24,258 bases of DNA from an uncultured Clostridia bacterium (GCA_934663625.1 CAKUKP010000048.1:1-24258); one strand, 5' to 3'; positions 1 to 7,178 are shown, counted from the first letter of the stretch. The notes: generated by a model from the sequence alone, not told the origin. Numbers and translations: made by a program.

Positions 1-1
1 T

Positions 2-628
2 CTCTGCTTCGGCGATTCCAATACGTGGGGATATACGCCGAAGGGCGGCAGATATGATGATGAAACCCGCTGGCCGATGCGGATGCAGCGCGTGCTGGGC
101 GATCGCTACACCGTGATCGAGGAGGGCATGAACGGGCGCACCTGCCTGTTTGATGATCCGGTGGAGGGCGGCTACAAGAGCGGCGCGGCGTACCTTCCGC
201 CCTGCCTGATGTCCCATTCGCCGCTGGACTGCGTAATATTGATGCTGGGCAGCAACGATACCAAGCAGCGCTTCGGCATGAACGCAAAAACCATCGGCGA
301 AGCGATGATGCAGCTGGTGCGGCTCGCGCGGCTGTACGGCTACGATGCGTCCGGCAACCCGCCGCACATCATCATCGCCGCGCCCGCGCCGTTTCTGGAT
401 GGGCTGATGCAGGCGGGGCACGGGCCGTGCTTCGGCGTGCAGGCCATCGGCGTAACGTTTGATCTGGTGAAGGAATACGCGCGCGTGGCGAAGCTTTTGC
501 GCTGCGATTATTTCGATGCATCCGATTTCGCGGAGGTTTCCCCGCTGGACAGCGTGCATTTAACCCGCATCGGACACATTCAATTGGGCGATGCGATGGC
601 GGAAAAGATTCGTTCGATCTATGAATAA
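2..628 (+). CDS. SGNH/GDSL-family hydrolase, 5' end outside window
   Basis: The frame is open from the window edge, so the N-terminus is missing, probably by only a few residues. It begins with LCFGDSNTWG, the block I GDS motif carrying the nucleophilic serine, very close to a normal start in this family. LGSND (around the codons at 251-265) fits block III with the Asn of the oxyanion hole, and DSVHLTRIGH near the C-terminus is block V, with the catalytic Asp and His as DxxH. The family hydrolyses esters (lipase, arylesterase or carbohydrate-esterase activities); the substrate cannot be read from sequence. No signal peptide can be judged because the start is absent. The stop lies 15 nt before the next start, so it is probably co-transcribed with the alcohol dehydrogenase. 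Family assignment is firm; the specific function is unknown. Confidence 0.85.
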   Translation, partial: LCFGDSNTWGYTPKGGRYDDETRWPMRMQRVLGDRYTVIEEGMNGRTCLFDDPVEGGYKSGAAYLPPCLMSHSPLDCVILMLGSNDTKQRFGMNAKTIGEAMMQLVRLARLYGYDASGNPPHIIIAAPAPFLDGLMQAGHGPCFGVQAIGVTFDLVKEYARVAKLLRCDYFDASDFAEVSPLDSVHLTRIGHIQLGDAMAEKIRSIYE

Positions 629-643
629 CGGAGGAAAAATGGC

Positions 644-1828
644 ATGAAGAATTTTACCTTTCAGCTGCCCACGAAATTTGTATTCGGGCGGGACGCGGAA
701 ATGCAGGCGGGCGCGGAGCTTTGTGCGCTCGGCGCGCATCGCGTGCTGATTCACTACGGCGGCGGCTCCGCCGTGCGTTCGGGGCTGATCGACCGGCTGG
801 AGCGCGATCTTGCGCAGCACGGCATGACGTGCGTGCGGCTGGGCGGCGCAATGCCGAACCCGCGCGATGATAAGGTGTACGAGGGCATCGATCTGGTGCG
901 CCGCGAGTATATCGATTTCATTCTGGCGGTGGGCGGCGGCTCCGCGATCGATTCTGCGAAGGCCATCGCGCACGGCAGCCGGTACAACGGCGATTTCTGG
1001 GATTTCTTTTCCGGCAAGGCAAAGGTGCGCGAAACCATGCCGTTCGGCGCGGTGTTGACCATGTCCGCCGCGGGCAGCGAATCATCGGACAGCTGCGTGA
1101 TCATGCAGAAGGAAACGCGCCTGAAATACGGCCTGTCCACCGAATTCAACCGCCCGAAGATCGCGTTTATGAACCCGTGCCTCGCCATGACGGTGCCGCC
1201 GTACCAGATCGCCTCCGGTGCGACGGACATTCTGGCGCACATCATGGAGCGCTATTTTACCTCCGAACCGGAAGTGGATTTGACCGACCAGCTGTGCGAG
1301 GGCGCGATGCAGGCGATCATCCGCGCCGCGCGCATCGCGGTGAAAAATCCCGATTCCTATGATGCGCAGGCGCAGCTGATGTGGGGCGGCACCATCGCCC
1401 ACAATGAAACGCTGGGCGTGGGCAGAGCGAGCGATTTCGGTTCGCATAAGCTGGGGCACGAATTATCCGCGTTTTACGATGCCGCCCACGGCGCGACGCT
1501 GGCGGTGGTATTTCCCGCGTGGCTCCGGCTGCAGATGGAAAATCCGGATCACGTGATGCGCATCGCGCAGTTCGGCTGCCGCGTATACGGCGTTTCCATG
1601 AATTTCGAACATCCCGAAGAAACCGCGCTGCGCGGCATCGAAGCGCACGAAGCGTTTCTGCGCGAAATCGGGATGCCCGTAACGCTGCATGAAATCGGCG
1701 CAAAGACCGAGGATATCCCCGCGTTGACCGCGCACGTGCGCCGAAATGCGGGCACGGATACGGTCGGCCGCGCATGGCCGATCGATACGGCGCAGATCGA
1801 ACGCGTTTTCCGCATCGCGGATCGGTAA
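644..1828 (+). CDS. Iron/zinc-containing alcohol dehydrogenase, YqhD/BdhA type
   Basis: A 394-residue group III metal-dependent alcohol dehydrogenase, the usual length for NAD(P)H-dependent butanol dehydrogenases and the aldehyde reductase YqhD. The start has a GGAGG about 8 nt upstream. GGGS motifs at residues ~39-42 and ~97-100 lie in the N-terminal nucleotide-binding half. The metal ligands expected from YqhD are present: D195 and H199 (DILAH), H268 (SHKLGHE) and H282 (DAAHG). Established family role: reversible reduction of aldehydes to alcohols in the cytoplasm, as in fermentation or aldehyde detoxification. Substrate and cofactor preference are not determined here, although the GGGS near residue 40 resembles the NADP-using YqhD group. 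It follows the GDSL hydrolase by 15 nt and converges on gpr with only 5 nt between them; no intrinsic terminator is visible in that gap. Confidence 0.93.
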   Translation: MKNFTFQLPTKFVFGRDAEMQAGAELCALGAHRVLIHYGGGSAVRSGLIDRLERDLAQHGMTCVRLGGAMPNPRDDKVYEGIDLVRREYIDFILAVGGGSAIDSAKAIAHGSRYNGDFWDFFSGKAKVRETMPFGAVLTMSAAGSESSDSCVIMQKETRLKYGLSTEFNRPKIAFMNPCLAMTVPPYQIASGATDILAHIMERYFTSEPEVDLTDQLCEGAMQAIIRAARIAVKNPDSYDAQAQLMWGGTIAHNETLGVGRASDFGSHKLGHELSAFYDAAHGATLAVVFPAWLRLQMENPDHVMRIAQFGCRVYGVSMNFEHPEETALRGIEAHEAFLREIGMPVTLHEIGAKTEDIPALTAHVRRNAGTDTVGRAWPIDTAQIERVFRIADR

Positions 1829-1833
1829 AACGA

Positions 1834-2739
1834 TCAATTCATCATTTCCGAAATCTGCGCGTCGGTCAGATCGGGCTGCAGCGCGCGGTTGATACCGCCC
1901 GCGATCACGGCGGCGCAATCGGCGATGATCAAATCGATATCGCGCGGCGTGACGATCAGCGTGCCCAGCTCCGTGCGCAGAAGATCGCGTTCGATGGCGG
2001 CGAGCGCCTGTTCGTCATTCTGATCGGGGCTTAGAAGCGTAAACGCATCCCGCGCCAGCGTGGCGGCGTAGATCACGGTGGGCACGCCCACGGCGATCAC
2101 ATCCACGCCCACCGTATCGCGGGTCAGCGGCTTTCGATGGTTGCCCACGCCCGAACCGGGCTGGATGCCCGCATCCGAAATCTGCACCGTGCAGCCGATG
2201 CGCGATGCATCCCGCGCGGCAAGGCTGTCGATGCATACGATCATGCGCGGCTTCAGCTTCGCCGCCAGGCTTTCCACCATTTCAACGGTTTCGATGCCGG
2301 TAATGCCCAGCACGCCGGGCGCGATGGCGCATACGCTGCGCATGTGCGGGGGCGCGTAGGGGCTGGAGAGCATGTGCCGCGTGACCAGCGTTTTATCGAT
2401 CGCCGCGGGGCCCAGCGCATCGGGCGTTACGCCGCGGTTGCCCAGCCCCACCACCATGACCGGCGCGCCGTCCGCGGGCGTGATCAGGCGCGAAAGCTCG
2501 TCGCCCAGCAGATTGCTCATCGCAATGCGCGCATCGGGGTCGTGCTGGGAAAGAAGCGGGCAGCACAGCGTTAAATACCGGCCCTGCGGCTTTCCGATGC
2601 GCTCTGCCGCCGCATCGGTCTTGATGATCACTTCGGTAATCTGGATTCCGGCGGCTTCCCACTGATGCACATCGGTGCCGGGCTGGTGCGAATCATCGCG
2701 AATGTTTTCCATGGCGAGGTCGGTTTGAGAATAATTCAT
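1834..2739 (-). CDS. gpr: GPR endopeptidase (spore germination protease)
   Basis: A 301-residue protein of the GPR family (peptidase A25), which degrades small acid-soluble spore proteins during germination. The N-terminus carries SQTDLAMEN (residues 4-12), equivalent to the TD/LA autoprocessing site that resembles the SASP cleavage site, so the propeptide would be only about 7 residues, shorter than in Bacillus. The core VVGLGNRGVTPDALGP and the later SDAGIQPGSGVGNHRK segment are family signatures. The start ATG (2737-2739 on the minus strand) is preceded by AAGGAGTGA. It is divergent from rpsT, an adjacency also seen in Bacillus and many Clostridia. Its presence implies that the organism can sporulate or descends from a sporulating line. 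Expression under the forespore sigma factor SigG is expected from the family. Confidence 0.95.
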   Translation of the reverse strand: MNYSQTDLAMENIRDDSHQPGTDVHQWEAAGIQITEVIIKTDAAAERIGKPQGRYLTLCCPLLSQHDPDARIAMSNLLGDELSRLITPADGAPVMVVGLGNRGVTPDALGPAAIDKTLVTRHMLSSPYAPPHMRSVCAIAPGVLGITGIETVEMVESLAAKLKPRMIVCIDSLAARDASRIGCTVQISDAGIQPGSGVGNHRKPLTRDTVGVDVIAVGVPTVIYAATLARDAFTLLSPDQNDEQALAAIERDLLRTELGTLIVTPRDIDLIIADCAAVIAGGINRALQPDLTDAQISEMMN

Positions 2740-2773
2740 CGAAAATCACTCCTTCATGCGAAAATGTCGAATT

Positions 2774-2804
2774 TAGTTTACCCAAGTTTATCATCAAAAT
2801 ATGC
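2774..2804 (-). promoter_or_regulatory. Weak candidate SigG-type promoter for gpr
   Basis: Read on the minus strand, GCATA (2804-2800) is followed after 19 nt by TAAACTA (2780-2774), about 35 nt upstream of the gpr start. The -35 matches the forespore SigG consensus; the -10 matches only the A and final TA of CATnnTA. The placement is sensible for a germination protease, but the match is partial, so this is an inference. Confidence 0.25.
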
Positions 2805-2812
2805 TTATCCCC

Positions 2813-2841
2813 TTGCATTTTCAGGGGATTCGTGGTAAAAT
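2813..2841 (+). promoter_or_regulatory. Sigma-A promoter of rpsT, extended -10
   Basis: TTGCAT (2813-2818), a 17-nt spacer, and TAAAAT (2836-2841) preceded by TGG, giving an extended -10. The start of transcription would fall near 2848, leaving a leader of about 27 nt that contains the rpsT ribosome binding site. Confidence 0.75.
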
Positions 2842-2874
2842 ACAAAATGCAATTTGCGTAGGGAGGTGAACAAT

Positions 2875-3135
2875 TTGCCGAATATCAAGTCTGCCATCAA
2901 GCGCGTGAAGGTGACCGAAAAGAAGAACCTGCGCAACCGAATGATCAAGTCCGCCATGAAGACTCAGATCAAGAAGTTCGAAACCGCCGTATCCGCGAGC
3001 GAGGCCGATGTCAAGCTGCTCAGCGCGACTCAGGGCGCGGTTGACAAGGCTGCCGCTAAGGGCGTTATTCATAAGAACGCTGCGAACCGCAAAAAGGCTC
3101 GTATGGCCAAGCGCCTTGCGAAAGCCGCACAGTAA
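2875..3135 (+). CDS. rpsT: 30S ribosomal protein S20 (TTG start)
   Basis: An 86-residue basic protein beginning MPNIKSAIKRVKV, the normal N-terminus of bacterial S20, a primary 16S rRNA-binding protein of the small subunit. The start is the TTG at 2875: GGAGGTG (2862-2868) lies 6 nt upstream, and S20 proteins begin at this point. An in-frame ATG at 2854 would add 7 residues, sits before the ribosome binding site and is rejected. The Lys/Arg-rich helices and the C-terminal NRKKARMAKRLAKAA are typical. A weak start codon on an r-protein gene fits with S20 genes that use non-AUG starts as part of autoregulation in other bacteria; that regulation is not shown here. It is divergent from gpr and followed by its own terminator. 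Confidence 0.96.
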   Translation: MPNIKSAIKRVKVTEKKNLRNRMIKSAMKTQIKKFETAVSASEADVKLLSATQGAVDKAAAKGVIHKNAANRKKARMAKRLAKAAQ

Positions 3136-3157
3136 GGTCATCACAGTGCAACAAAGG

Positions 3158-3187
3158 GAACGCAATCGTATAGGTTGGGTTCTTTTT
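3158..3187 (+). terminator. Intrinsic terminator after rpsT
   Basis: Stem GAAC-g-CAATC / GGTTG-g-GTTC (one mismatch and one G-U pair) with a 5-nt loop, followed at once by five T residues. It ends 22 nt after the rpsT stop, and the rarA promoter begins within its T-tract. Confidence 0.65.
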
Positions 3188-3195
3188 GTTATACT
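3187..3195 (+). promoter_or_regulatory. Possible extended -10 promoter for rarA
   Basis: TGTTATACT provides a TGn extension plus TATACT (3190-3195). No good -35 hexamer is present at the normal distance. Transcription would begin near 3202, so the rarA mRNA would have a leader of only about 12 nt containing the GGAGGA at 3203-3208. Confidence 0.4.
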
Positions 3196-3213
3196 CAAGA
3201 ACGGAGGAAATCT

Positions 3214-4539
3214 ATGGAGGATTTGTTTTCCGCGTCCGCGCGCACGCTGGCGCCGCTGGCGGATCGGATGCGCCCGCGCACGCTGGATGATTTCATCGGA
3301 CAGACGCAAATTCTGGGCAAGGGCAAGCTGCTGCGCCGCGCCATCGAGGCCGACCGGCTGACCAGTTCCATATTCTGGGGGCCGCCCGGCTGCGGAAAGA
3401 CTACGCTGGCATCCATCATCGCGGAATCCACAAGTTCCGCGTTCGTGAAGCTGAACGCCGTAACCAGCGGCGTATCCGATGTGCGCGAGGTGCTGCGCGA
3501 TGCGCAGGAGCGGCTGAATATGTACGGGCAGAGCACCTATCTTCTGCTGGATGAATGCCATCGCTGGTCGAAGGCGCAGTCCGATTCCATATTGCCCGCC
3601 ATCGAACAGGGCGTAATCCGCTTCATCGGCTCTACCACGGAAAACCCGATGATCGCCATGACCCCCGCGATCGTGAGCCGCTGCCGCCTGTTCCACTTCG
3701 AACCGCTTTCGACGGAGGAAGTGAAATGCGCGATTCTGAATGCCGTTTCCGATCCGGAAAACGGATATGGGGATCAGGATGTGCAGATCGATGATGATGC
3801 GCTGGAGCATATCGCGCAGGTGGCGAACGGCGATGTACGATCCGCGCTGAACGCGCTGGAGCTGGCGGTGCTGACCACGCCCATCGAGGCCGACGGCGCG
3901 ATTCGTATTACGCTTGCAGTGGCGGAGGAATCCATCCAGAGCCGCGTTTTGCAGATGGATGAATCCATGTTTTACGATATGCTGTCCGCGTTCTGCAAAT
4001 CGCTGCGCGGATCGGATAGCGACGCCGCGCTGGCGTGGTTTGCGCGCATGAACCGCGCGGGCGTGGATCCGCGAATCATCGTGCGCCGGATCATCGCCCA
4101 TGCCAGCGAAGATGTGGGGCTGGCGAACCCCATGGCGATGCTGCAGGCGGTCGCCGCGATGCAGGCGCTGGAAGCCATCGGAATGCCGGAGGCCAAGCTG
4201 CCCATTTCGCAGGCGATCATCGCCGTGTGCGAAAGCCCGAAATCCAATTCCGTGGTGATGGCGATCGATCGCGCCATGGCGGATGCGGAGCGCGGCGGGT
4301 ATCAGAGCGTGCCCGTGCATCTGCGCGATACGCATTATAAGGGCGCGGATCAGCTGGGCATGGGCGATGGTTATCTGTACGCCCATGATTTCCCCGGACA
4401 TTTCGTGCAGCAGCAATATCTGCCCACCGAAGCCTCCGGATTGCCCTATTACACGCCCAGCGAGGAAGGCTACGAATTGAAGATTCGCAAAATACGCGCG
4501 CAGCGCGGATTTATCGATGATCCCGATCCTTCCGCATAA
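3214..4539 (+). CDS. rarA: RarA/MgsA replication-associated AAA+ ATPase
   Basis: A 441-residue AAA+ protein of the RarA/MgsA/WRNIP1 family, which acts at stalled replication forks with SSB. The start is the ATG at 3214, with GGAGGA 5 nt upstream; a longer in-frame start at 3175 would begin inside the rpsT terminator. Walker A is GPPGCGKT (residues 56-63), Walker B LLLDE (110-114), followed by CHRWSKAQSDSILP in place of the common IHRFNKAQQDALLP, and the sensor region STTENP (140-145). The C-terminal half carries the tetramerisation region with ISQAIIAV and the late LRDTHYKGA / YLYAHDFPGHFVQQQYLP motif diagnostic of RarA. It acts in the cytoplasm on DNA. It is a single-gene unit flanked by terminators. 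Confidence 0.94.
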   Translation: MEDLFSASARTLAPLADRMRPRTLDDFIGQTQILGKGKLLRRAIEADRLTSSIFWGPPGCGKTTLASIIAESTSSAFVKLNAVTSGVSDVREVLRDAQERLNMYGQSTYLLLDECHRWSKAQSDSILPAIEQGVIRFIGSTTENPMIAMTPAIVSRCRLFHFEPLSTEEVKCAILNAVSDPENGYGDQDVQIDDDALEHIAQVANGDVRSALNALELAVLTTPIEADGAIRITLAVAEESIQSRVLQMDESMFYDMLSAFCKSLRGSDSDAALAWFARMNRAGVDPRIIVRRIIAHASEDVGLANPMAMLQAVAAMQALEAIGMPEAKLPISQAIIAVCESPKSNSVVMAIDRAMADAERGGYQSVPVHLRDTHYKGADQLGMGDGYLYAHDFPGHFVQQQYLPTEASGLPYYTPSEEGYELKIRKIRAQRGFIDDPDPSA

Positions 4540-4579
4540 CATTGGAACCAAAACCAGCCAAAAAACATCAAAATATTGT

Positions 4580-4607
4580 GCCCGTCCATCCATTGCATTG
4601 GGCGGGC
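4580..4607 (+). terminator. Terminator-like hairpin after rarA
   Basis: GCCCGTCCA (4580-4588) pairs with TGGGCGGGC (4599-4607) with one G-U pair, around a 10-nt loop. The following T-tract is broken (GCTTTCCTT), so termination may be moderate. The loop holds most of the -35 box of the next gene. Confidence 0.6.
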
Positions 4608-4621
4608 GCTTTCCTTATAAT
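4593..4621 (+). promoter_or_regulatory. Sigma-A promoter for the VanW gene
   Basis: TTGCAT (4593-4598), a 17-nt spacer and a perfect TATAAT (4616-4621). The -35 lies in the loop of the rarA terminator. A leader of about 90 nt follows. Confidence 0.75.
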
Positions 4622-4716
4622 AGATATGATTTATTTCCCGAATCCGAAATGGCAGATAATGGAAGGTCTGTTTTCTTCGGTTCGGGGGAAAATGGAACCG
4701 TGGAGATTGAATCGGC

Positions 4717-6450
4717 ATGAAGCAATCGGAGGATAAGCGGCAGAATTCCGCAGCCAATCAGGTCAGGCGCAAAAGCGCAAATGGGCGCACCGCGGCAAAG
4801 CGCGGCGGCGCGGCTTCGCCATCCTCCCAAACGCCCGTACGGCGCGCAGCAGGCACATCCAATGCGAAGAAAACGACGGCGGCGACTGCGCCGAAACGGC
4901 AGACCGCAAACAGCACGAAAGCCGCGCCGAAGCGGCAGAGCGCAAGCGCCGCAAAGCCCGCCCCGAAGCGGACGGCGGCAAGCGCGGCAAAAACCGCGCC
5001 AAAGAGGACAGATGTGAATGGAGCAAAGACCGCACCGAAAAAACCAAATCCGGCAAACCACAAACCTGCGCCGAAGAAGGCGCGCCGCGGGCTTACGCTG
5101 ATCAACATTTTCCTGATCATGATCCTGCTGGGCTGCGGCGCGATCTGCGCGTGGCGCGTGAGCGAATACCGCCATTTTTCCGAAATGAAGGCGGCGGTCA
5201 CCACGCAGGATTTCTATGCGGGCACGCGCGTGGACGGCGTGGATGTATCGAATATGACGCTCGCGCAGGCGCAGGATTATTTTGAAAATGAAGTGGAGCC
5301 GAGGTATCGAAACGTGCAGGTCGCGCTGGACGATAATAACATCGTCACGGCGCAGCAGCTGGGCTATGAAAGCAACGTGCAGGACGTGCTGAACGCGGCT
5401 TGGAACGCGGGCAGAACCGGCACGCTGGAGGAGCGATACGCGCAGGTGACCGCGCGCGGCACGAACGGCGCGGATTATCCCGTCGCGCGCACGCCGTACC
5501 GCGATGATCTGGTGCGGGCGTATGTTGAAATGGTGCGCGGCAGCGTGGATACGGAAGCGGCATCCGCGTCGATCGCATCGTTCAACACGGAAACCTATGA
5601 ATTTGAATTTGCGCAGGAGCGCGCGGGGCGCAAGCTGGATACCGAAGCGCTGGTGCGCGATATCGAAAATGCGCTGAGTGCGGGCGGCGGCAGCGTGCAG
5701 ATGCAGATTGCCGAAATCGCGCCCGAACAGCGCGCTTCGGATATTGAAGCGCAGTACGGCCTGATCGCCTACGCGGTCACGAACGCATCATCGTCCAGCA
5801 GCAACCGCCTGTCGAACATTAAACTTGCGCTTTCACTGATCAACGGCACCTGTCTGGAGCCGGGACAGACGTTTTCATTCAATGAAACCGTGGGCAAGCG
5901 CACCGAGGCGCGCGGCTTTAAGGTGGCGACCGCGTATTCCTCCGGCGAGGTAACGGAGCAGGTGGGCGGCGGCATCTGTCAGGTGTCCACCACGCTGTTC
6001 AACGCGGTGGTGAAATCCGATCTGAAGATCGATGAACGCCATGCGCATTCGCTGACGGTACATTACGTGGATCTGGGCAAGGATGCGGCGGTGGACTGGG
6101 GCAATAAGGATCTGAAGTTTACCAACAATACGTCCGACCGCATCTACATCTGCTGCTATCTGACCGATGATAAGCGCATTCGCTTCGGCGTTTTCGGAAA
6201 GCTTCTGCCCAACGGTGAAACGATCACCATCGAAGGCGTGCAGACCGGCACCGTGGATTACAAAACGGAATACCGGCTGAATCTGGCGCTGCCCTCCGGC
6301 GCGCAGCAGGTTGTGCAGCAGGGCAAGGTGGGCTATACCGCCACGGCGTATAAGATTCGCTGGGATGCGAACGGAAACCAGATCAGCCGCGAGGAGCTGT
6401 GCAAAAGCCGCTATAAAGCGACCGATCAGATCATCGAATACGGGCAGTAG
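4717..6450 (+). CDS. VanW-family wall-associated protein with cationic N-terminal repeats
   Basis: A 577-residue, probably membrane-anchored protein. Residues 1-122 are rich in Lys, Arg and Ala and contain APKR/APKK six times at an exact 12-residue period (58, 70, 82, 94, 106, 118), a cytoplasmic basic tail. One transmembrane segment follows (about 126-146). The outside part has a region like the putative peptidoglycan-binding domain that usually precedes VanW (about 160-350), then the VanW domain (about 362-495) with LEPGQTFSFNETVG (380-393) and GGGICQVSTTLFNA (417-430). The C-terminal ~75 residues look like a G5-type domain. VanW proteins are common in Clostridia and are thought to act at the cell wall; the biochemical role is not established, and the link to vancomycin resistance is in name only. 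GGAG lies about 11 nt before the start. Confidence 0.88.
   Translation: MKQSEDKRQNSAANQVRRKSANGRTAAKRGGAASPSSQTPVRRAAGTSNAKKTTAATAPKRQTANSTKAAPKRQSASAAKPAPKRTAASAAKTAPKRTDVNGAKTAPKKPNPANHKPAPKKARRGLTLINIFLIMILLGCGAICAWRVSEYRHFSEMKAAVTTQDFYAGTRVDGVDVSNMTLAQAQDYFENEVEPRYRNVQVALDDNNIVTAQQLGYESNVQDVLNAAWNAGRTGTLEERYAQVTARGTNGADYPVARTPYRDDLVRAYVEMVRGSVDTEAASASIASFNTETYEFEFAQERAGRKLDTEALVRDIENALSAGGGSVQMQIAEIAPEQRASDIEAQYGLIAYAVTNASSSSSNRLSNIKLALSLINGTCLEPGQTFSFNETVGKRTEARGFKVATAYSSGEVTEQVGGGICQVSTTLFNAVVKSDLKIDERHAHSLTVHYVDLGKDAAVDWGNKDLKFTNNTSDRIYICCYLTDDKRIRFGVFGKLLPNGETITIEGVQTGTVDYKTEYRLNLALPSGAQQVVQQGKVGYTATAYKIRWDANGNQISREELCKSRYKATDQIIEYGQ
4888..5079 (+). repeat. 36-nt in-frame tandem repeat encoding APKR units
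   Basis: Six units whose first four codons read Ala-Pro-Lys-Arg or Ala-Pro-Lys-Lys recur every 12 codons exactly. The remaining eight codons of each unit are Ala/Ser/Thr/Asn-rich and diverged, so this is an old, degraded tandem duplication inside the VanW gene. Confidence 0.8.
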
Positions 6451-6461
6451 GGCTGAAACGA

Positions 6462-6490
6462 TTGCCATTTGCGCCGCGATGTGCTATAGT
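6462..6490 (+). promoter_or_regulatory. Sigma-A promoter, extended -10
   Basis: TTGCCA (6462-6467), a 17-nt spacer and TATAGT (6485-6490) preceded by TGC, an extended -10. It begins 11 nt after the VanW stop and would drive the small membrane protein at 6558. Confidence 0.72.
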
Positions 6491-6557
6491 AGGGATGATA
6501 GAAAGTATACGAAGGATTTTACGGCTTGTACCGAAGATGATATGAGGTGATGCATAA

Positions 6558-6779
6558 ATGCCGAAGCTGTTCACGCGGGAGGAAGCGCGCCGCCGCAGGA
6601 TGCGCTTTCAGATATTTGCGGGTATGTTTGATTTTATTGCGCTGATCGCGGGGATCATCGTTGTGATTCTGTGCATTATTCTGCTGTCTTCGCTGATCAA
6701 CTGGGTCAGGGCGGACGCGCCGGTCACCTTCAAATCCCTGTGGGAGATGTTCACAAAGGCGCTGATTGTGCCCAAATGA
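6558..6779 (+). CDS. Small single-pass membrane protein, unknown function
   Basis: A 73-residue protein that I do not recognise. The first ~16 residues are strongly basic (MPKLFTREEARRRRMRF); a hydrophobic stretch from about residue 18 to 48 (FAGMFDFIALIAGIIVVIL and on) would cross the membrane once; the short polar C-terminus would lie outside by the positive-inside rule. AGGTGA lies about 7 nt upstream, and a strong promoter precedes it, so it is likely a real gene. No conserved catalytic motif is visible. It sits alone between the VanW gene and a hairpin-rich non-coding stretch that ends in a terminator, so the mRNA probably includes that structured 3' region. Confidence 0.7.
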   Translation: MPKLFTREEARRRRMRFQIFAGMFDFIALIAGIIVVILCIILLSSLINWVRADAPVTFKSLWEMFTKALIVPK

Positions 6780-7097
6780 CGTTCTCCAAAATCTCAAGCG
6801 CACCGAAAACCTGCTGCGCTGGCTTTCGGCAGCGAACGCGCATCCTGCGGATGCCAGCGTTCCGCTGGTCGCGCTTTTGCCTGCAGCAAGCGCGACTGCT
6901 AGCGATTTTGTCGATTTGGAAGAGGACTTCGGATTCCTGAAACCCTGCGGGGTTTCCGGGCGGAATCCTGACTGCGGGAATCGTTTTTTCATCGCAAGAC
7001 GATGAAAAAACCAAATTCACCGCGCATGTCGCTGAATTTGATTGAACAGGTGGTTCTGCGATTGTTTTTTCGTGCAATCGCTTACTTAGATAGTTCG
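6780..7097 (+). other. Non-coding stretch with a train of hairpins
   Basis: No convincing gene lies between 6780 and 7178. Instead there are consecutive inverted repeats, several touching: 6813-6817/6829-6833; 6840-6845/6849-6854 (GCATCC/GGATGC); 6854-6859/6863-6868 (CCAGCG/CGCTGG); 6868-6876/6888-6896 (9 bp, perfect); nested 6931-6936/6963-6968 and 6939-6945/6950-6956; 6983-6994/7000-7011 (12 bp, perfect); 7012-7019/7033-7040 (8 bp); 7058-7064/7075-7081 (7 bp). The terminator at 7098 is the last hairpin. Being downstream of the small membrane gene, it could be a structured 3' UTR, an independent RNA, or a dispersed palindromic repeat. Short open frames here on both strands lack credible starts. 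Confidence 0.6.
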
Positions 7098-7128
7098 CTC
7101 CGGAATCATCTGGTTTCGGAGATTTTTT
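7098..7128 (+). terminator. Intrinsic terminator
   Basis: CTCCGGAA (7098-7105) pairs with TTTCGGAG (7114-7121) with one G-U pair, around an 8-nt loop, followed by A and six T residues. It closes the small-membrane-protein/hairpin-train transcript before the glycosylase genes. Confidence 0.8.
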
Positions 7129-7178
7129 CAATGTGTTTTCCGGTTTCATTTACATAATCGCGGCGGGGAGGCGGAACA

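Noticed and set aside
2854..2874. ATG at 2854 as the start of rpsT
   Set aside because: It lies upstream of the ribosome binding site and adds seven residues not found in S20.
3175..3213. Earlier start for RarA
   Set aside because: It would begin inside the rpsT terminator; ATG 3214 has a strong ribosome binding site and matches the family N-terminus.
2821..4593. Long (590-codon) open frame on the minus strand opposite rarA
   Set aside because: It is the antisense shadow of rarA and rpsT in GC-rich DNA, rich in His/Arg/Gln, with no domain-like pattern and no ribosome binding site.
4888..5079. CRISPR-like spacing of a 36-nt repeat
   Set aside because: The units are in-frame coding repeats with no unique spacers; only four codons per unit are conserved. 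No CRISPR array is visible anywhere in the window.
6751..7149. Minus-strand (132 codons) and plus-strand (6766-7005) frames across the hairpin train
   Set aside because: No ribosome binding site, protein-like composition absent, and the inverted repeats explain why both strands look similar.
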